DNA of 64,000 nt, taken from positions 62,001-126,000 of the forward strand of contig NZ_WBZD01000038.1 of NCBI RefSeq assembly GCF_009720365.1, read 5' to 3'. Source of the DNA: Catellatospora paridis (GTDB taxonomy: Bacteria; Actinomycetota; Actinomycetes; Mycobacteriales; Micromonosporaceae). This document shows, piece after piece, positions 9,457 to 17,763 of this stretch; positions within the stretch are counted from its first letter, which is position 1, and each line of letters starts with the position of its first letter. The notes beneath the pieces are model-generated. The model was not told the origin of the DNA. It ran no database searches and was given only the letters and a program-made list of their open reading frames with translations. The position numbers were made by a program, and so were the translations under genes.

Positions 9457-11010
9457 ATGACGACGCCTCGCCCCGTCCTGGTGGTTGACTACGGTGCCCA
9501 GTACGCCCAGCTGATCGCCCGTCGGGTGCGGGAGGCGCGGGTCTACTCCGAGATCGTGCCGCACTCCATGCCGGTCGAGGAGATGATGCGCAAGAACCCG
9601 GCCGCGATCATCCTGTCCGGCGGCCCGTCCAGCGTGTACGAGCAGGGCGCGCCGCAGGTCGACGCCGGTCTGTTCGAGCAGGGCGTGCCGGTGTTCGGCA
9701 TCTGCTACGGCTTCCAGGCGATGGCCGCGGCGCTGGGCGGCACGGTCAGCCACACCGGCCTGCGCGAGTTCGGCGGCACCGTGGTCGACGCGCAGCCCGA
9801 GGCGGGCGTGCTGTTCGCCGGGCTGCCCGCGCGGCAGGACGTGTGGATGAGCCACGGCGACTGCGTCAGCGCCGCCCCGGCCGGCTTCACCGTCACCGCC
9901 GCCTCGGCGGGCGCGCCGGTGGCCGCGTTCGAGGACGTCAGCCGCGGTTTCGCCGGGGTGCAGTTCCACCCGGAGGTCGCGCACACCCCGTACGGCCAGC
10001 GCCTGCTGGAGAAGTTCCTGCACGAGGTCGCCGGCATCGAGCCGACGTGGACCATGGGCAACGTCATCGACGACCAGGTGGCCGCGATCCGCGCCCAGGT
10101 CGGCGATGCCGAGGTGATCTGCGGCCTGTCCGGCGGCGTCGACTCGGCGGTGGCCGCGGCGCTCGTGCACAAGGCCGTCGGCGACCAGCTGACCTGTGTC
10201 TTCGTCGACCACGGCCTGCTGCGCGCGGGCGAGGCCGAGCAGGTCGAGCGGGACTACGTCGCCGCGACCGGCATCAAGCTCAAGGTCGTCGACGCGACCG
10301 AGCGCTTCCTGACCGCGCTGGCCGGGGTCACCGACCCGGAGGCCAAGCGCAAGATCATCGGCCGGGAGTTCATCCGGGTCTTCGAGGCGGCGGCCCGCGA
10401 GATCGCCACCGCGGGCGACGTGCGCTTCCTGGTCCAGGGCACGCTCTACCCCGACGTGGTGGAGTCCGGCGGCGGCACCGGCACCGCCAACATCAAGAGC
10501 CACCACAACGTGGGCGGCCTGCCCGACGACCTCAAGTTCGACCTGGTCGAGCCGCTGCGCATGCTGTTCAAGGACGAGGTGCGGGCACTGGGCGCGAGCC
10601 TGGGCCTGCCCGAGGAGATGGTCTGGCGGCACCCGTTCCCGGGTCCGGGCCTGGCCATCCGCATCATCGGCGAGGTCAACCAGCACAACCTCGACATCCT
10701 GCGCGCCGCCGACCTGATCGCCCGCCAGGAACTCACCGCGTCGGGGCTGGACCGCGACGTGTGGCAGTTCCCGGTGGTGCTGCTGGCCGACGTGCGCTCG
10801 GTCGGTGTGCAGGGCGACGGCCGCACCTACGGCCACCCGGTGGTGCTGCGCCCGGTCTCCAGCGAGGACGCGATGACCGCCGACTGGTCGCGCCTGCCGT
10901 ACGACCTCATCGCCCGGATCTCGACCCGGATCACCAACGAGGTGCGGGAGGTCAACCGGGTCACCCTGGACGTGACGAGCAAGCCGCCGGGCACCATCGA
11001 ATGGGAGTGA
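9457..11010 (+). CDS. guaA: GMP synthase (glutamine-hydrolysing)
   Basis: Converts XMP to GMP using glutamine and ATP. The 517-residue length is typical. The class I glutamine amidotransferase domain (about 1-195) has the nucleophile in [11 protein letters not shown] and the catalytic His-Glu in [10 protein letters not shown]. The ATP pyrophosphatase domain begins with the P-loop [14 protein letters not shown], and the C-terminal dimerisation domain ends KPPGTIEWE, the conserved terminus. It lies 8 kb after guaB with unrelated genes between. Confidence 0.97.
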   Translation: MTTPRPVLVVDYGAQYAQLIARRVREARVYSEIVPHSMPVEEMMRKNPAAIILSGGPSSVYEQGAPQVDAGLFEQGVPVFGICYGFQAMAAALGGTVSHTGLREFGGTVVDAQPEAGVLFAGLPARQDVWMSHGDCVSAAPAGFTVTAASAGAPVAAFEDVSRGFAGVQFHPEVAHTPYGQRLLEKFLHEVAGIEPTWTMGNVIDDQVAAIRAQVGDAEVICGLSGGVDSAVAAALVHKAVGDQLTCVFVDHGLLRAGEAEQVERDYVAATGIKLKVVDATERFLTALAGVTDPEAKRKIIGREFIRVFEAAAREIATAGDVRFLVQGTLYPDVVESGGGTGTANIKSHHNVGGLPDDLKFDLVEPLRMLFKDEVRALGASLGLPEEMVWRHPFPGPGLAIRIIGEVNQHNLDILRAADLIARQELTASGLDRDVWQFPVVLLADVRSVGVQGDGRTYGHPVVLRPVSSEDAMTADWSRLPYDLIARISTRITNEVREVNRVTLDVTSKPPGTIEWE

Positions 11011-11025
11011 ATCCCGCTATCTGCT

Positions 11026-11063
11026 GATCGAGGCCTCGCCCCTACCGGGTGGGGCCTTTGATC
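11026..11063 (+). terminator. Hairpin terminator after guaA
   Basis: GATC-AGGCC-CCCC pairs with GGGG-CCTT-GATC around an 8-base loop, beginning 16 bases after the guaA stop, with small interruptions in the stem. Confidence 0.65.
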
Positions 11064-11174
11064 ACTTCTGGGGTAGGCCGAACGGCCGGTGCAAACCATC
11101 GCATAGTGGTGGAAACATGATCGTAAAATCGGACATCTTGTCGTGATCTTCTCGCCGGGGGAGAATGGTTTCTC

Positions 11175-12134
11175 GTGACCACCGCGCTGGAGCCGTTGCG
11201 GCGGATCGCCGCCTACGCCGTCATCACCAACGAGGCCGACCAGGTCCTTCTGGTCCGGGCCTCCATGCAGTCCGGTACGCCGGGCGTGTGGTCCCTGCCT
11301 GGCGGGGCAGTGGACCACGGCGAGCATCCCAATGACACCGTCGTCAGGGAGACCGCCGCAGAGACCGGGTTGAGCGTGGCCGTGACCGGGCTGCGCGACG
11401 TCCTTGCCGACATCCGGGCGCTGCCGCACCGTGGCGTCACCATCCACACCGACCGAGTGATCTACGCGGCCCGGGTCCGCGGCGGCGCGCTGCGGGAGCG
11501 CGTCGACCAGCCCACCGACCTGGTGCGCTGGCTCAGCCCCGACGAGGCGGCGAAACTGCCGCTGCGGCCCTTCACAGCGGGCGCGCTGGGCATCACCGAG
11601 GCGGCGATCGACCTGCTGCCCGACGAGGTGCCCGACTTCCCGTCCTTCTTCGCCGCACCGGGCCCGGACGGGCTGCACCGCGCGCAGCGCTTCGCGGCGT
11701 ACGCCGTGGTCACCGACCGCCTGCAGCGGGTGCTGCTGACCCGGATCGCGGCCAACTATCCCGGCGCGGGCAAGTGGCACCTGCCCGGCGGCGGCACCGA
11801 CTACGGCGAGCAGCCCGGCGTCGCCCTGATCCGCGAGCTGATCGAGGAGACGGGCCAGCGCGGCCGGCTCGGCGAGCTGCTCGGGGTGGCCAGCCACCGC
11901 GACCCGGCCTCGCTGGGTCCGGAGGGCTACCCCATCGACTGGCACGGCGTGCGGGCCTTCTACCGGGTCCGCGTCGACCGGGCCACCAAGCCCAAGGTGT
12001 ACGACATCGGCGGCTCGACCGCCGAGGCCCGCTGGGTCACCAAGGACGAGCTGGGCGAACTCGGCCCGGAGGACGTCACCGAGGTCACCGCCGAGGCGCT
12101 GAAGGCAGCCCTGCTGGATCACCGGGCGGGCTGA
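11175..12134 (+). CDS. Tandem double-Nudix hydrolase, paralogue 1
   Basis: A 319-residue protein with two Nudix domains. The start is GTG with GGGGGAG about 11 bases upstream. Domain 1 (about 8-140) has box GAVDHGEHPNDTVVRETAAE followed by TGL, in which the first glutamate of the REUXEE core is alanine, so its hydrolase activity may be weak or lost. Domain 2 (about 170-310) has a complete box, GGTDYGEQPGVALIRELIEE followed by TG. Nudix enzymes cleave nucleoside diphosphates linked to another group; substrate not predictable. The next gene is a paralogue with the same two-domain layout. Confidence 0.85.
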   Translation: MTTALEPLRRIAAYAVITNEADQVLLVRASMQSGTPGVWSLPGGAVDHGEHPNDTVVRETAAETGLSVAVTGLRDVLADIRALPHRGVTIHTDRVIYAARVRGGALRERVDQPTDLVRWLSPDEAAKLPLRPFTAGALGITEAAIDLLPDEVPDFPSFFAAPGPDGLHRAQRFAAYAVVTDRLQRVLLTRIAANYPGAGKWHLPGGGTDYGEQPGVALIRELIEETGQRGRLGELLGVASHRDPASLGPEGYPIDWHGVRAFYRVRVDRATKPKVYDIGGSTAEARWVTKDELGELGPEDVTEVTAEALKAALLDHRAG

Positions 12135-12169
12135 CCGACCGTGCCGTGGGCGCCCGATAGCCTGTCGTG

Positions 12170-12241
12170 GTGAGCGAGCGCAGCGAGCGAATCATGATGC
12201 TTGGTCATGCCGCCGACGAGCGCCGGCGAGGAGAAGGCATG
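12170..12241 (+). repeat. Micro-ORF/RBS repeat D, frame-fused copy before Nudix 2
   Basis: Starts GTGAGCGAGCGCAGCGAGCG and ends GGCGAGGAGAAGGCATG, giving the ribosome-binding site and ATG of the next gene. Relative to the copy before purH it has one extra base in the GACGAGCG(C)CGGCGAGGAG segment, so the micro-ORF has no stop and reads in frame into the Nudix gene. Confidence 0.8.
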
Positions 12242-13171
12242 CAGAAGCGGCGGCGCATCGGGGCCTACGGCATAGCGCACGACGAGCAGGGCCGGCTGCT
12301 GCTGGTCCGCTCGTCGGCCAGGTCCAACTTTCCGGGCGTGTGGTTCCTGCCCGGTGGCGGCCTGGAGCACGGCGAGGACCCGGCGGCGGCCGTGGTCCGC
12401 GAGTTCCGTGAGGAGACAGGGCTGACCGCCCGGATCGCGGGCCTGCGCGAGGTGACCTCTGACCTGGTCGAGTTCCCGTGGCGCGGGGTGCTGCTGCACC
12501 ACGACCGGATCATCTACGACATGACCGTCACCGGCGGTGAGCTGACCGTGGAGACCGACGGCACCTCCGACCTGCCCGCCTGGATCGAGCCCGCACGGCT
12601 GGGCGCGCTGGACCTGATCCCGTTCGCCGCCCGCACGCTGGGGCTGGAAGCCACCGGCCCGGCCAGCGGGCAGCGCCCCGCGTCCCCCGATGAGGCGGGG
12701 GAGATGGGGCCGGACGGCCGCGACCTCGGCGGCGCACGCAAGGTCGCCCGCTTCGGGGCGTACGGCGTGGTCACCGACCCGGCCGGCCGGGTGCTGCTGT
12801 CGCTGATCGCGGAGAACTACCCGGGCGCGGGCAAGTGGCACCTGCCCGGCGGCGGCACCGACTTCGGCGAGACCCCGGCCATCGGCCTGGTCCGCGAGGT
12901 CTTCGAGGAGTCGGGGCAGGTCGGCGAGGTGACCGAGCTGATCCGGGTGAACTCGACGCACAACCCCGCCGCGATGGGCCCCGAGGGCGAGCCCTACGAC
13001 TGGTACGTCGTGCGCGCCGTGTACCGGGTGGTGGTGCCGGAGCCCACAGTGCCGTCCGTCACCGAGGCGGTCGGCGGGTCCACCGCGCAGGCCCGCTGGT
13101 TCACCACCGCTGAGCTGGTCGATATTCCGCTGACCGAGTCGGCACACCGAGAATTGCGACATATTTCCTGA
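12239..13171 (+). CDS. Tandem double-Nudix hydrolase, paralogue 2
   Basis: A 310-residue protein starting at ATG 12239 behind GAGGAG. The frame is open to a GTG at 12170 and beyond, but that stretch is the repeat D micro-ORF, so the internal ATG is preferred. Domain 1 has a complete Nudix box (GLEHGEDPAAAVVREFREET), and domain 2 also (GGTDFGETPAIGLVREVFEE). The linker between them (about 140-175) is variable. It shares about the same layout and motifs (GAGKWHLPGGGTD in both) with the preceding gene, so the pair arose by tandem duplication. Confidence 0.84.
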   Translation: MQKRRRIGAYGIAHDEQGRLLLVRSSARSNFPGVWFLPGGGLEHGEDPAAAVVREFREETGLTARIAGLREVTSDLVEFPWRGVLLHHDRIIYDMTVTGGELTVETDGTSDLPAWIEPARLGALDLIPFAARTLGLEATGPASGQRPASPDEAGEMGPDGRDLGGARKVARFGAYGVVTDPAGRVLLSLIAENYPGAGKWHLPGGGTDFGETPAIGLVREVFEESGQVGEVTELIRVNSTHNPAAMGPEGEPYDWYVVRAVYRVVVPEPTVPSVTEAVGGSTAQARWFTTAELVDIPLTESAHRELRHIS

Positions 13172-13391
13172 TTGCCGCTGTCGGGTAGACTCGGACGCTG
13201 ACAAGACGAACAGCCCCCGGAGCGCTGCTGCCCTCCGGCGGGCCGATTGCCCCCGTCAGCAGGGACGGCGCGTGAAGATCGCGCCGGGTATCGCCAAGGC
13301 ACACGGACGTGTGCGATGGTGTAGGCCGCAAAAGCCGGTCGGTCCGCTGAGGCGGCGGAAAGGAACCGAAACCGGTATGGAGGGACGACAC

Positions 13392-14372
13392 GTGCCGAGA
13401 GCCTTATGGCGTCGGCGTCGCTTGACGGACAGCCCGCGCCCTGCGGGCCGCCAGTGGACCGGCCGCTTGCGTGCCGGTGGCTCCTTCGCCCGGCAGATGC
13501 TGCTGGTGCCGGTGGGCCGCCTGCGCAAGGCTGATCACTCCGTTGCGACGAGCACCGCGCTGCCTGGCCTTGACCCGGTCGAACTGCGCGCCATCGAGCA
13601 GGCCGCCACGGCCGAGCCGGTGGAGCAGCCGACCCCGACGACGATCCCGCTGCTGCCGGGCGAGCGCACGCTCGACCGCCGCATCAAGTTCGCCCTGGTA
13701 CAGGCCTGCACGCTGAGCAGCCTGCTGCTCGGCATGACCGCGATCTTCCTCGCGATCCTCGGCCGGCCCGACGGCCGCGCGCCCATGTACGGCGCGCTGT
13801 GCCTGCTGGCCTGCATCACCTTCGACGGCCTCGACGGCGCCCTGGCCCGCAAGTTCGGCGTGGCCAGCCCGTTCGGCGTGCAGATGGACTCGCTGGGCGA
13901 CATGACGTCGTTCGGCATCGCCGCGCCCGTGGTCGTGTTCGCCACGCTGCGGGGCTCCGTGCCCACGCCGGTGCTGATCGCGGCCTGCGCCATGGTCGCC
14001 TGCTGCGCGGCGGTCCGGCTGGCCCGGTTCAACGTCTCGCCGAAGGACGGCCGCTTCTTCTGCGGCGTGCCGACCACCATGGCGGCGACCGTGCTGGCGG
14101 TGACCGTGCTGCTGAAGACCACGATGGGCAGCGCGCTGCCGGCCGGGGCGATGGTGTTCGGGGTGGTGCTGCTGGCCATCGCGATGGTCTCCAGCTTCCC
14201 GTACGCCAAGCTCGCGAAGGTGGTCAAGCTGCCGCCGACGCTGTTCCTGCTGCCGCTGGTCGGCCTGGTCTGGAACACGCAGGTCACCTTCGGCCTGCTG
14301 GTGCTGGTCTACCTGCTCAGCGGCCCGGTCATCTGGGCCCGGCAGCGCCGGACAGCCGCCCGCATCGCCTGA
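13392..14372 (+). CDS. pssA: CDP-diacylglycerol-serine O-phosphatidyltransferase
   Basis: Makes phosphatidylserine from CDP-diacylglycerol and serine at the membrane. From the GTG at 13392 (GGAGGG 7 bases upstream) it is 326 residues; an in-frame ATG at 13377 is an alternative. The CDP-alcohol phosphatidyltransferase signature DG-x2-AR-x8-G-x3-D-x3-D is intact within DGALARKFGVASPFGVQMDS and the following LGD, near residues 150-175. Membrane segments follow. The first ~90 residues are basic and not part of the catalytic domain. psd, the next enzyme, is convergent, so the PE pathway is clustered but not in one operon. Confidence 0.9.
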   Translation: MPRALWRRRRLTDSPRPAGRQWTGRLRAGGSFARQMLLVPVGRLRKADHSVATSTALPGLDPVELRAIEQAATAEPVEQPTPTTIPLLPGERTLDRRIKFALVQACTLSSLLLGMTAIFLAILGRPDGRAPMYGALCLLACITFDGLDGALARKFGVASPFGVQMDSLGDMTSFGIAAPVVVFATLRGSVPTPVLIAACAMVACCAAVRLARFNVSPKDGRFFCGVPTTMAATVLAVTVLLKTTMGSALPAGAMVFGVVLLAIAMVSSFPYAKLAKVVKLPPTLFLLPLVGLVWNTQVTFGLLVLVYLLSGPVIWARQRRTAARIA

Positions 14373-14387
14373 CCATAGGATCCACAG

Positions 14388-14417
14388 AGCGCCACCCCGG
14401 TCCACTGGGGTGGCGCT
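14388..14417 (+). terminator. Hairpin terminator after pssA
   Basis: Perfect 11-bp arms AGCGCCACCCC/GGGGTGGCGCT, 8-base loop, followed by TCTTGTG, 16 bases after the pssA stop. Confidence 0.8.
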
Positions 14418-14487
14418 TCTTGTGCCTCCACCCCGGCCGCTTCGCGCCTTGCGCGCCCCGCAGGGCGCTCGGCGGGGGCGCTCCGCC

Positions 14488-14560
14488 TTTAATAGACCTT
14501 GGCCTATCTGGTTGAGTTTGATCTCTTTTTTCTCATCCAGATAGGCCAACGTCTATTAAA
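14488..14560. repeat. AT-rich imperfect inverted repeat between pssA and psd
   Basis: Arms of about 28 bp (TTTAATAGAC-CTT-GGCCTATCTGG on the left; complement on the right) with two mismatches and a centre containing TTGATCTCTTTTTT. Its base composition is clearly lower in GC than its surroundings. It sits between the terminators of two convergent genes. Confidence 0.75.
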
Positions 14561-14563
14561 AAA

Positions 14564-14605
14564 CGGACCGGGGCCCGCGCCGCGAACGGCAGGGGCCCCG
14601 GTCCG
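14564..14605 (-). terminator. Rho-independent terminator of psd
   Basis: Perfect 13-bp arms CGGACCGGGGCCC and complement. Read on the minus strand it is followed by GTTTTTT, a classical U-tract. It starts 15 bases after the psd stop. Confidence 0.88.
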
Positions 14606-14619
14606 GGAGGGTGGACGGG

Positions 14620-15876
14620 TCAGCGCAGGCGGGCGATGACCGTGGAGCCGCCCGAGACGCGGTCGCCGGGGGCGACCAGGGCCTCGGCCTTGTCGGCGGG
14701 CAGGTAGACGTCGGTGCGCGAGCCGAAGCGGATCAGGCCGAACCGCTCGCCCTTGGCCAGCAGCGCGCCGATCGGGGCCCGCTGCACGATGCGCCGGGCG
14801 ATCAGGCCGGTCCGCTGGGCGACCACGACCCGGTTGCGGTCGGGCGTCTCCAGCACGGTGTACGCGGCCACGTTGTGCTCCGCCTCCGGCTTCATGGCGT
14901 TGGCGTACCCGCCGTCCTCGACGAAGTAGTCGACGACCTTGCCGGCCACCGGGGCCCGGTTGACGTGCACGTCGAACACGGACAGGAACACCGCGATGCG
15001 CAGGAACTCCTCGTCGGCGAAGCGCTCGTCGTAGATGTGCTCCACGCTGAGGACCCGGCCGTCGGCCGAGGCGACGACCGCGCTCGGGTCGGCGGGCACC
15101 TCGCGCTCGGGGTCGCGGAAGAAGGCGGCCACGGGGGCGGCCAGCAGCGCCGGGAGCACCCACGCCTTCGACTTCGGCCGGGTGGCCTTGAGGAACGCGG
15201 CCGCGCCCAGCGCGATGCCGGCCGCCGCGACGCCGTTGGAGTCGATGTTCATGGTGCCGTAGAGCGGCACGCTGGACGGGCGGAAGGCCGGGCCCAGCTT
15301 GGCAGCCACGGCCGGGTCGACGTCGGTGAAGCGCAGGCGGTGCACGCGTACCGGCGGGGTGTTGCGCAGCACCAGGTCGGAGCCGACGCCCTGACGGGCC
15401 GCGATGCGGTCGAGCTCGTCGGTCGCGCCACCGGACAGGCCGGGCAGCGCCACCGCGGCGATGATCAGCAGACCGCCCTCGGCGACGTACTTGCTCAGCT
15501 GCTCGACGGTGTTGCGCGCCTCCTCACCGGAGCCGACCACGGGCTCGGCGACGATGACCAGCTCGGCGGCCTCGGCGGCGGCGAGGTCGTCGACGACCTT
15601 GACCCGCTCGGCCAGGAAGCTGCCCAGGGTGGCCAGGTGGCCCGCGACGCTCGCGTCGGCCGCGACCACGGTGAGCTTGTCGCCGGGCAGCAGCGCGTCC
15701 AGCGCCTCGGCCAGCACCAGCGAGTCCGCGGACGCGCCGACCAGCAGGGCCGTCTTGGGGCCGGCGTGGCGGGCCAGTTCGGTGGTCAGGGTGCGGGCGG
15801 CGCGGTCGCCGATGCGGATCTGGCCGAGCGGGCCCAGCGCCGGTGTGCCGGGACGATCGGTCGGGTGTTGGCTCAT
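14620..15876 (-). CDS. psd: Phosphatidylserine decarboxylase with N-terminal Rossmann-like domain
   Basis: Makes phosphatidylethanolamine from phosphatidylserine. The C-terminal half (about 215-418) is a short-form PSD with FRDPEREVP, HVNRAPVAGKV and the self-cleavage/pyruvoyl site FGSRTD (Gly385-Ser386). The N-terminal ~190 residues are not needed for that fold. They resemble a nucleotide- or SAM-binding Rossmann domain (TALLVGASADSLVLAEAL, then LTVVAAD and GGLLIIAAVALPG). The ATG overlaps the stop of an upstream micro-ORF (ATGA). The fused N-terminal domain could bind a cofactor or be structural; its role is unknown. Confidence 0.85.
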   Translation of the reverse strand: MSQHPTDRPGTPALGPLGQIRIGDRAARTLTTELARHAGPKTALLVGASADSLVLAEALDALLPGDKLTVVAADASVAGHLATLGSFLAERVKVVDDLAAAEAAELVIVAEPVVGSGEEARNTVEQLSKYVAEGGLLIIAAVALPGLSGGATDELDRIAARQGVGSDLVLRNTPPVRVHRLRFTDVDPAVAAKLGPAFRPSSVPLYGTMNIDSNGVAAAGIALGAAAFLKATRPKSKAWVLPALLAAPVAAFFRDPEREVPADPSAVVASADGRVLSVEHIYDERFADEEFLRIAVFLSVFDVHVNRAPVAGKVVDYFVEDGGYANAMKPEAEHNVAAYTVLETPDRNRVVVAQRTGLIARRIVQRAPIGALLAKGERFGLIRFGSRTDVYLPADKAEALVAPGDRVSGGSTVIARLR

Positions 15877-15950
15877 GCCCGCTCCTCGCTGCGCTCGTCG
15901 CGTGCCCGAGCTGACCTGTGCTCCACGATTCGCTCGCTGCGCTCGCTCAT
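15873..15950 (-). CDS. Micro-ORF overlapping psd start (repeat D copy)
   Basis: A 25-codon frame that begins MSERSERIVEH and ends ARDERSEERA. Its TGA overlaps the psd ATG, and its last codons contain the GAGGAG that serves psd. The same length and ends recur before the response regulator, and a 24-codon version occurs before purH. This fits translational coupling, but expression is not shown. Confidence 0.5.
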   Translation of the reverse strand: MSERSERIVEHRSARARDERSEERA

Positions 15951-16053
15951 CTGAGGTTGCTCCTCGTCGTCGTCGACCGGTGGTTCACCGGTCAGCATAG
16001 AGCGCCCCCCACCGCGGGCTCGCGCGGTGAGGGGCGCTTGGTGAGGTCGGTGC

Positions 16054-16317
16054 TCAGTCGGCGCGCTCGGGCTCCGGCTCGGCGGCGGCCGCGGCCGCCT
16101 CCGGGGCGGGCTCGACCGCGGCCGGGTCGCCGCCCCGCCGGGGTGACAGCGCCCCGAGCACGGCCAGCACCCCCAGGATGATCAGGCCACCGGCGATGAA
16201 CCAGCCCAGCGAGGGCAGCTCCACGTCGGTCACCTCGCCGACCAGGAAGGCGCCCGCCACGAGCAGGAAGACGAGACCGAAGAACAGCGAGACCGAATCG
16301 GTGCGGTGGTTCTTCAC
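16054..16317 (-). CDS. Small two-helix membrane protein
   Basis: An 87-residue protein with two hydrophobic segments (about 10-28 and 39-60) and an Ala/Glu/Pro tail. The GTG start overlaps the stop of the upstream PspC gene (GTGA), so it is translated together with it. Likely an accessory of the PspC module. No named family is recognised. Confidence 0.7.
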   Translation of the reverse strand: MKNHRTDSVSLFFGLVFLLVAGAFLVGEVTDVELPSLGWFIAGGLIILGVLAVLGALSPRRGGDPAAVEPAPEAAAAAAEPEPERAD

Positions 16318-17627
16318 CGGATCACCTCCGCGTGACCGAGATTGACGTCGAGTTCGAGGTGCAGCTTGCCGGGGCCCGGCTTGCCGTCGTCGCCGAGGCT
16401 GGTCTGGGTGTCGCGCTGCCCGGCCCCGCTGATGCTGCGGCCGAAGACGTCGGCGTCGGCGAGGTTGACCCGGGTGACGACGGTGACGTCGACGTCCGGC
16501 GGCACGATGACCTTGAGGCCGCCGCCGGTGATCTGCGCGGTCACCTGGACCTCCTGGCCGGTCAGGTCGAGCCCGGTCAGGTCGAGGGTGGCCTCGCCGA
16601 AGCGGTGCTCGTACCGGTCGTGCAGCTCCTCCATGGAGGTCGGCATCCAGGTCACGCTGCCGGCCTGGGTGCGCTCCCGGCTCCAGTCACCGGTCGCGGC
16701 GACCATCGGCAGCACCAGGGCGAGCACGATGCCGATCAGGATGTAGCCGCGGGCCCGGCCGAACCAGGCGCCGATGACCAGTCCGAGGCCGACCACGCCC
16801 AGCGCGGCGGCGACGTAGGTGCTGCCCGGCATCGAGATGCCCGCCATGTCGGCCATGGCCAGGCCGCCGAGCACGACCATGGCCAGCCCGAAGATCAGCC
16901 GACCGAGCCGGGACGGCTCCCGCTTCACCTTGGGCGCCTTAAGCGGAGGCGGCGGGGGCGGCGGGCCCGCGGGGGCGTACGGGCCGTGCGGGGCGAACGG
17001 CGGCCGGTAGCCGGTGGGCTCCACCGGCGGCACGGGCACGGTCACCGCGGTGGGCATCGGCGCGGCGGCCGGCACGGTGACCGGTGCTGCCGCGTAGTCC
17101 GGGGGCAGGTAGGTCGCGCCGGGCCGGCTGCGTGGCGGCTGGCCGCCGGCCGTGTTGCGGCTCACCACGAGCGCGGCGATGACCAGCCCGATCGCGGCGA
17201 TGACGGCGACCTCGAAACTGTTGGTCACCGCACCGATCATGATCACCGTGAGTACGCCGATCACCAGCGTCAGCGTGGACGAAGTGCCCGAGTAGCCGCG
17301 GCCGAACAGCGCCTCGACCGGCGAGGAGCTGTCGCCCTCGGCCGGGGTGAGCAGCCAGGCCGCCAGGTAGATGACGATGCCCACGCCGAAGACGGAGAGC
17401 ACGCCGATCAGCACCCGCCACAGCAGCGGGTCGGTCTTGGTGGCGCGGCCCAGCGCGCCGCACACGCCGGCCAGGTAGCGGCCGTGGCGCGGCCGGATCA
17501 GGCCGTACGGCGCCGCCCAGGAGACGTAGGGGGACGACTCGCCCGGGGGAGGGGGTGGAGCCTGTGCCGCGGGCGGGGCCTCCGCGGAGGGCGCCGCGCC
17601 GGGGGGCGTCGGGGTCTCATCGCTCAT
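16314..17627 (-). CDS. PspC-domain membrane protein with LiaF-like C-terminus
   Basis: A 437-residue protein. After a Pro-rich start, residues about 45-100 form a PspC domain (GRYLAGVCGALGRATKTDPL, then VLIGVLSVFGVGIVIYLAAW). Several membrane helices follow, with a Pro-rich cytoplasmic insert (about 165-235). The C-terminal ~110 residues form a beta-rich domain (LDLTGLDLTGQEVQVTAQIT) like the LiaF/DUF2154 cell-wall-stress sensor tail. It is divergent from a histidine kinase that also carries PspC. Together they look like an envelope-stress sensing system. Confidence 0.8.
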   Translation of the reverse strand: MSDETPTPPGAAPSAEAPPAAQAPPPPPGESSPYVSWAAPYGLIRPRHGRYLAGVCGALGRATKTDPLLWRVLIGVLSVFGVGIVIYLAAWLLTPAEGDSSSPVEALFGRGYSGTSSTLTLVIGVLTVIMIGAVTNSFEVAVIAAIGLVIAALVVSRNTAGGQPPRSRPGATYLPPDYAAAPVTVPAAAPMPTAVTVPVPPVEPTGYRPPFAPHGPYAPAGPPPPPPPLKAPKVKREPSRLGRLIFGLAMVVLGGLAMADMAGISMPGSTYVAAALGVVGLGLVIGAWFGRARGYILIGIVLALVLPMVAATGDWSRERTQAGSVTWMPTSMEELHDRYEHRFGEATLDLTGLDLTGQEVQVTAQITGGGLKVIVPPDVDVTVVTRVNLADADVFGRSISGAGQRDTQTSLGDDGKPGPGKLHLELDVNLGHAEVIR

Positions 17628-17763
17628 GCTGTCGATAGTCCCGCTGAGCAGGCCTGACCTGCCTCAGGCGGCGACCCTGAGCGGACCCTGAGAATGTGCG
17701 GCGGCCCATCTCCGGGGCCTCACCCGTGGGCGATGGCGTCCACCTCGTGAAACCATCGACCCT

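Noticed and set aside
13172-13391. Structured RNA upstream of pssA
   Set aside because: The 220-bp leader is GC-rich with small hairpins such as CACACGGACGTGTG, but no block matches a riboswitch class, RNase P or 6C RNA well enough to claim.
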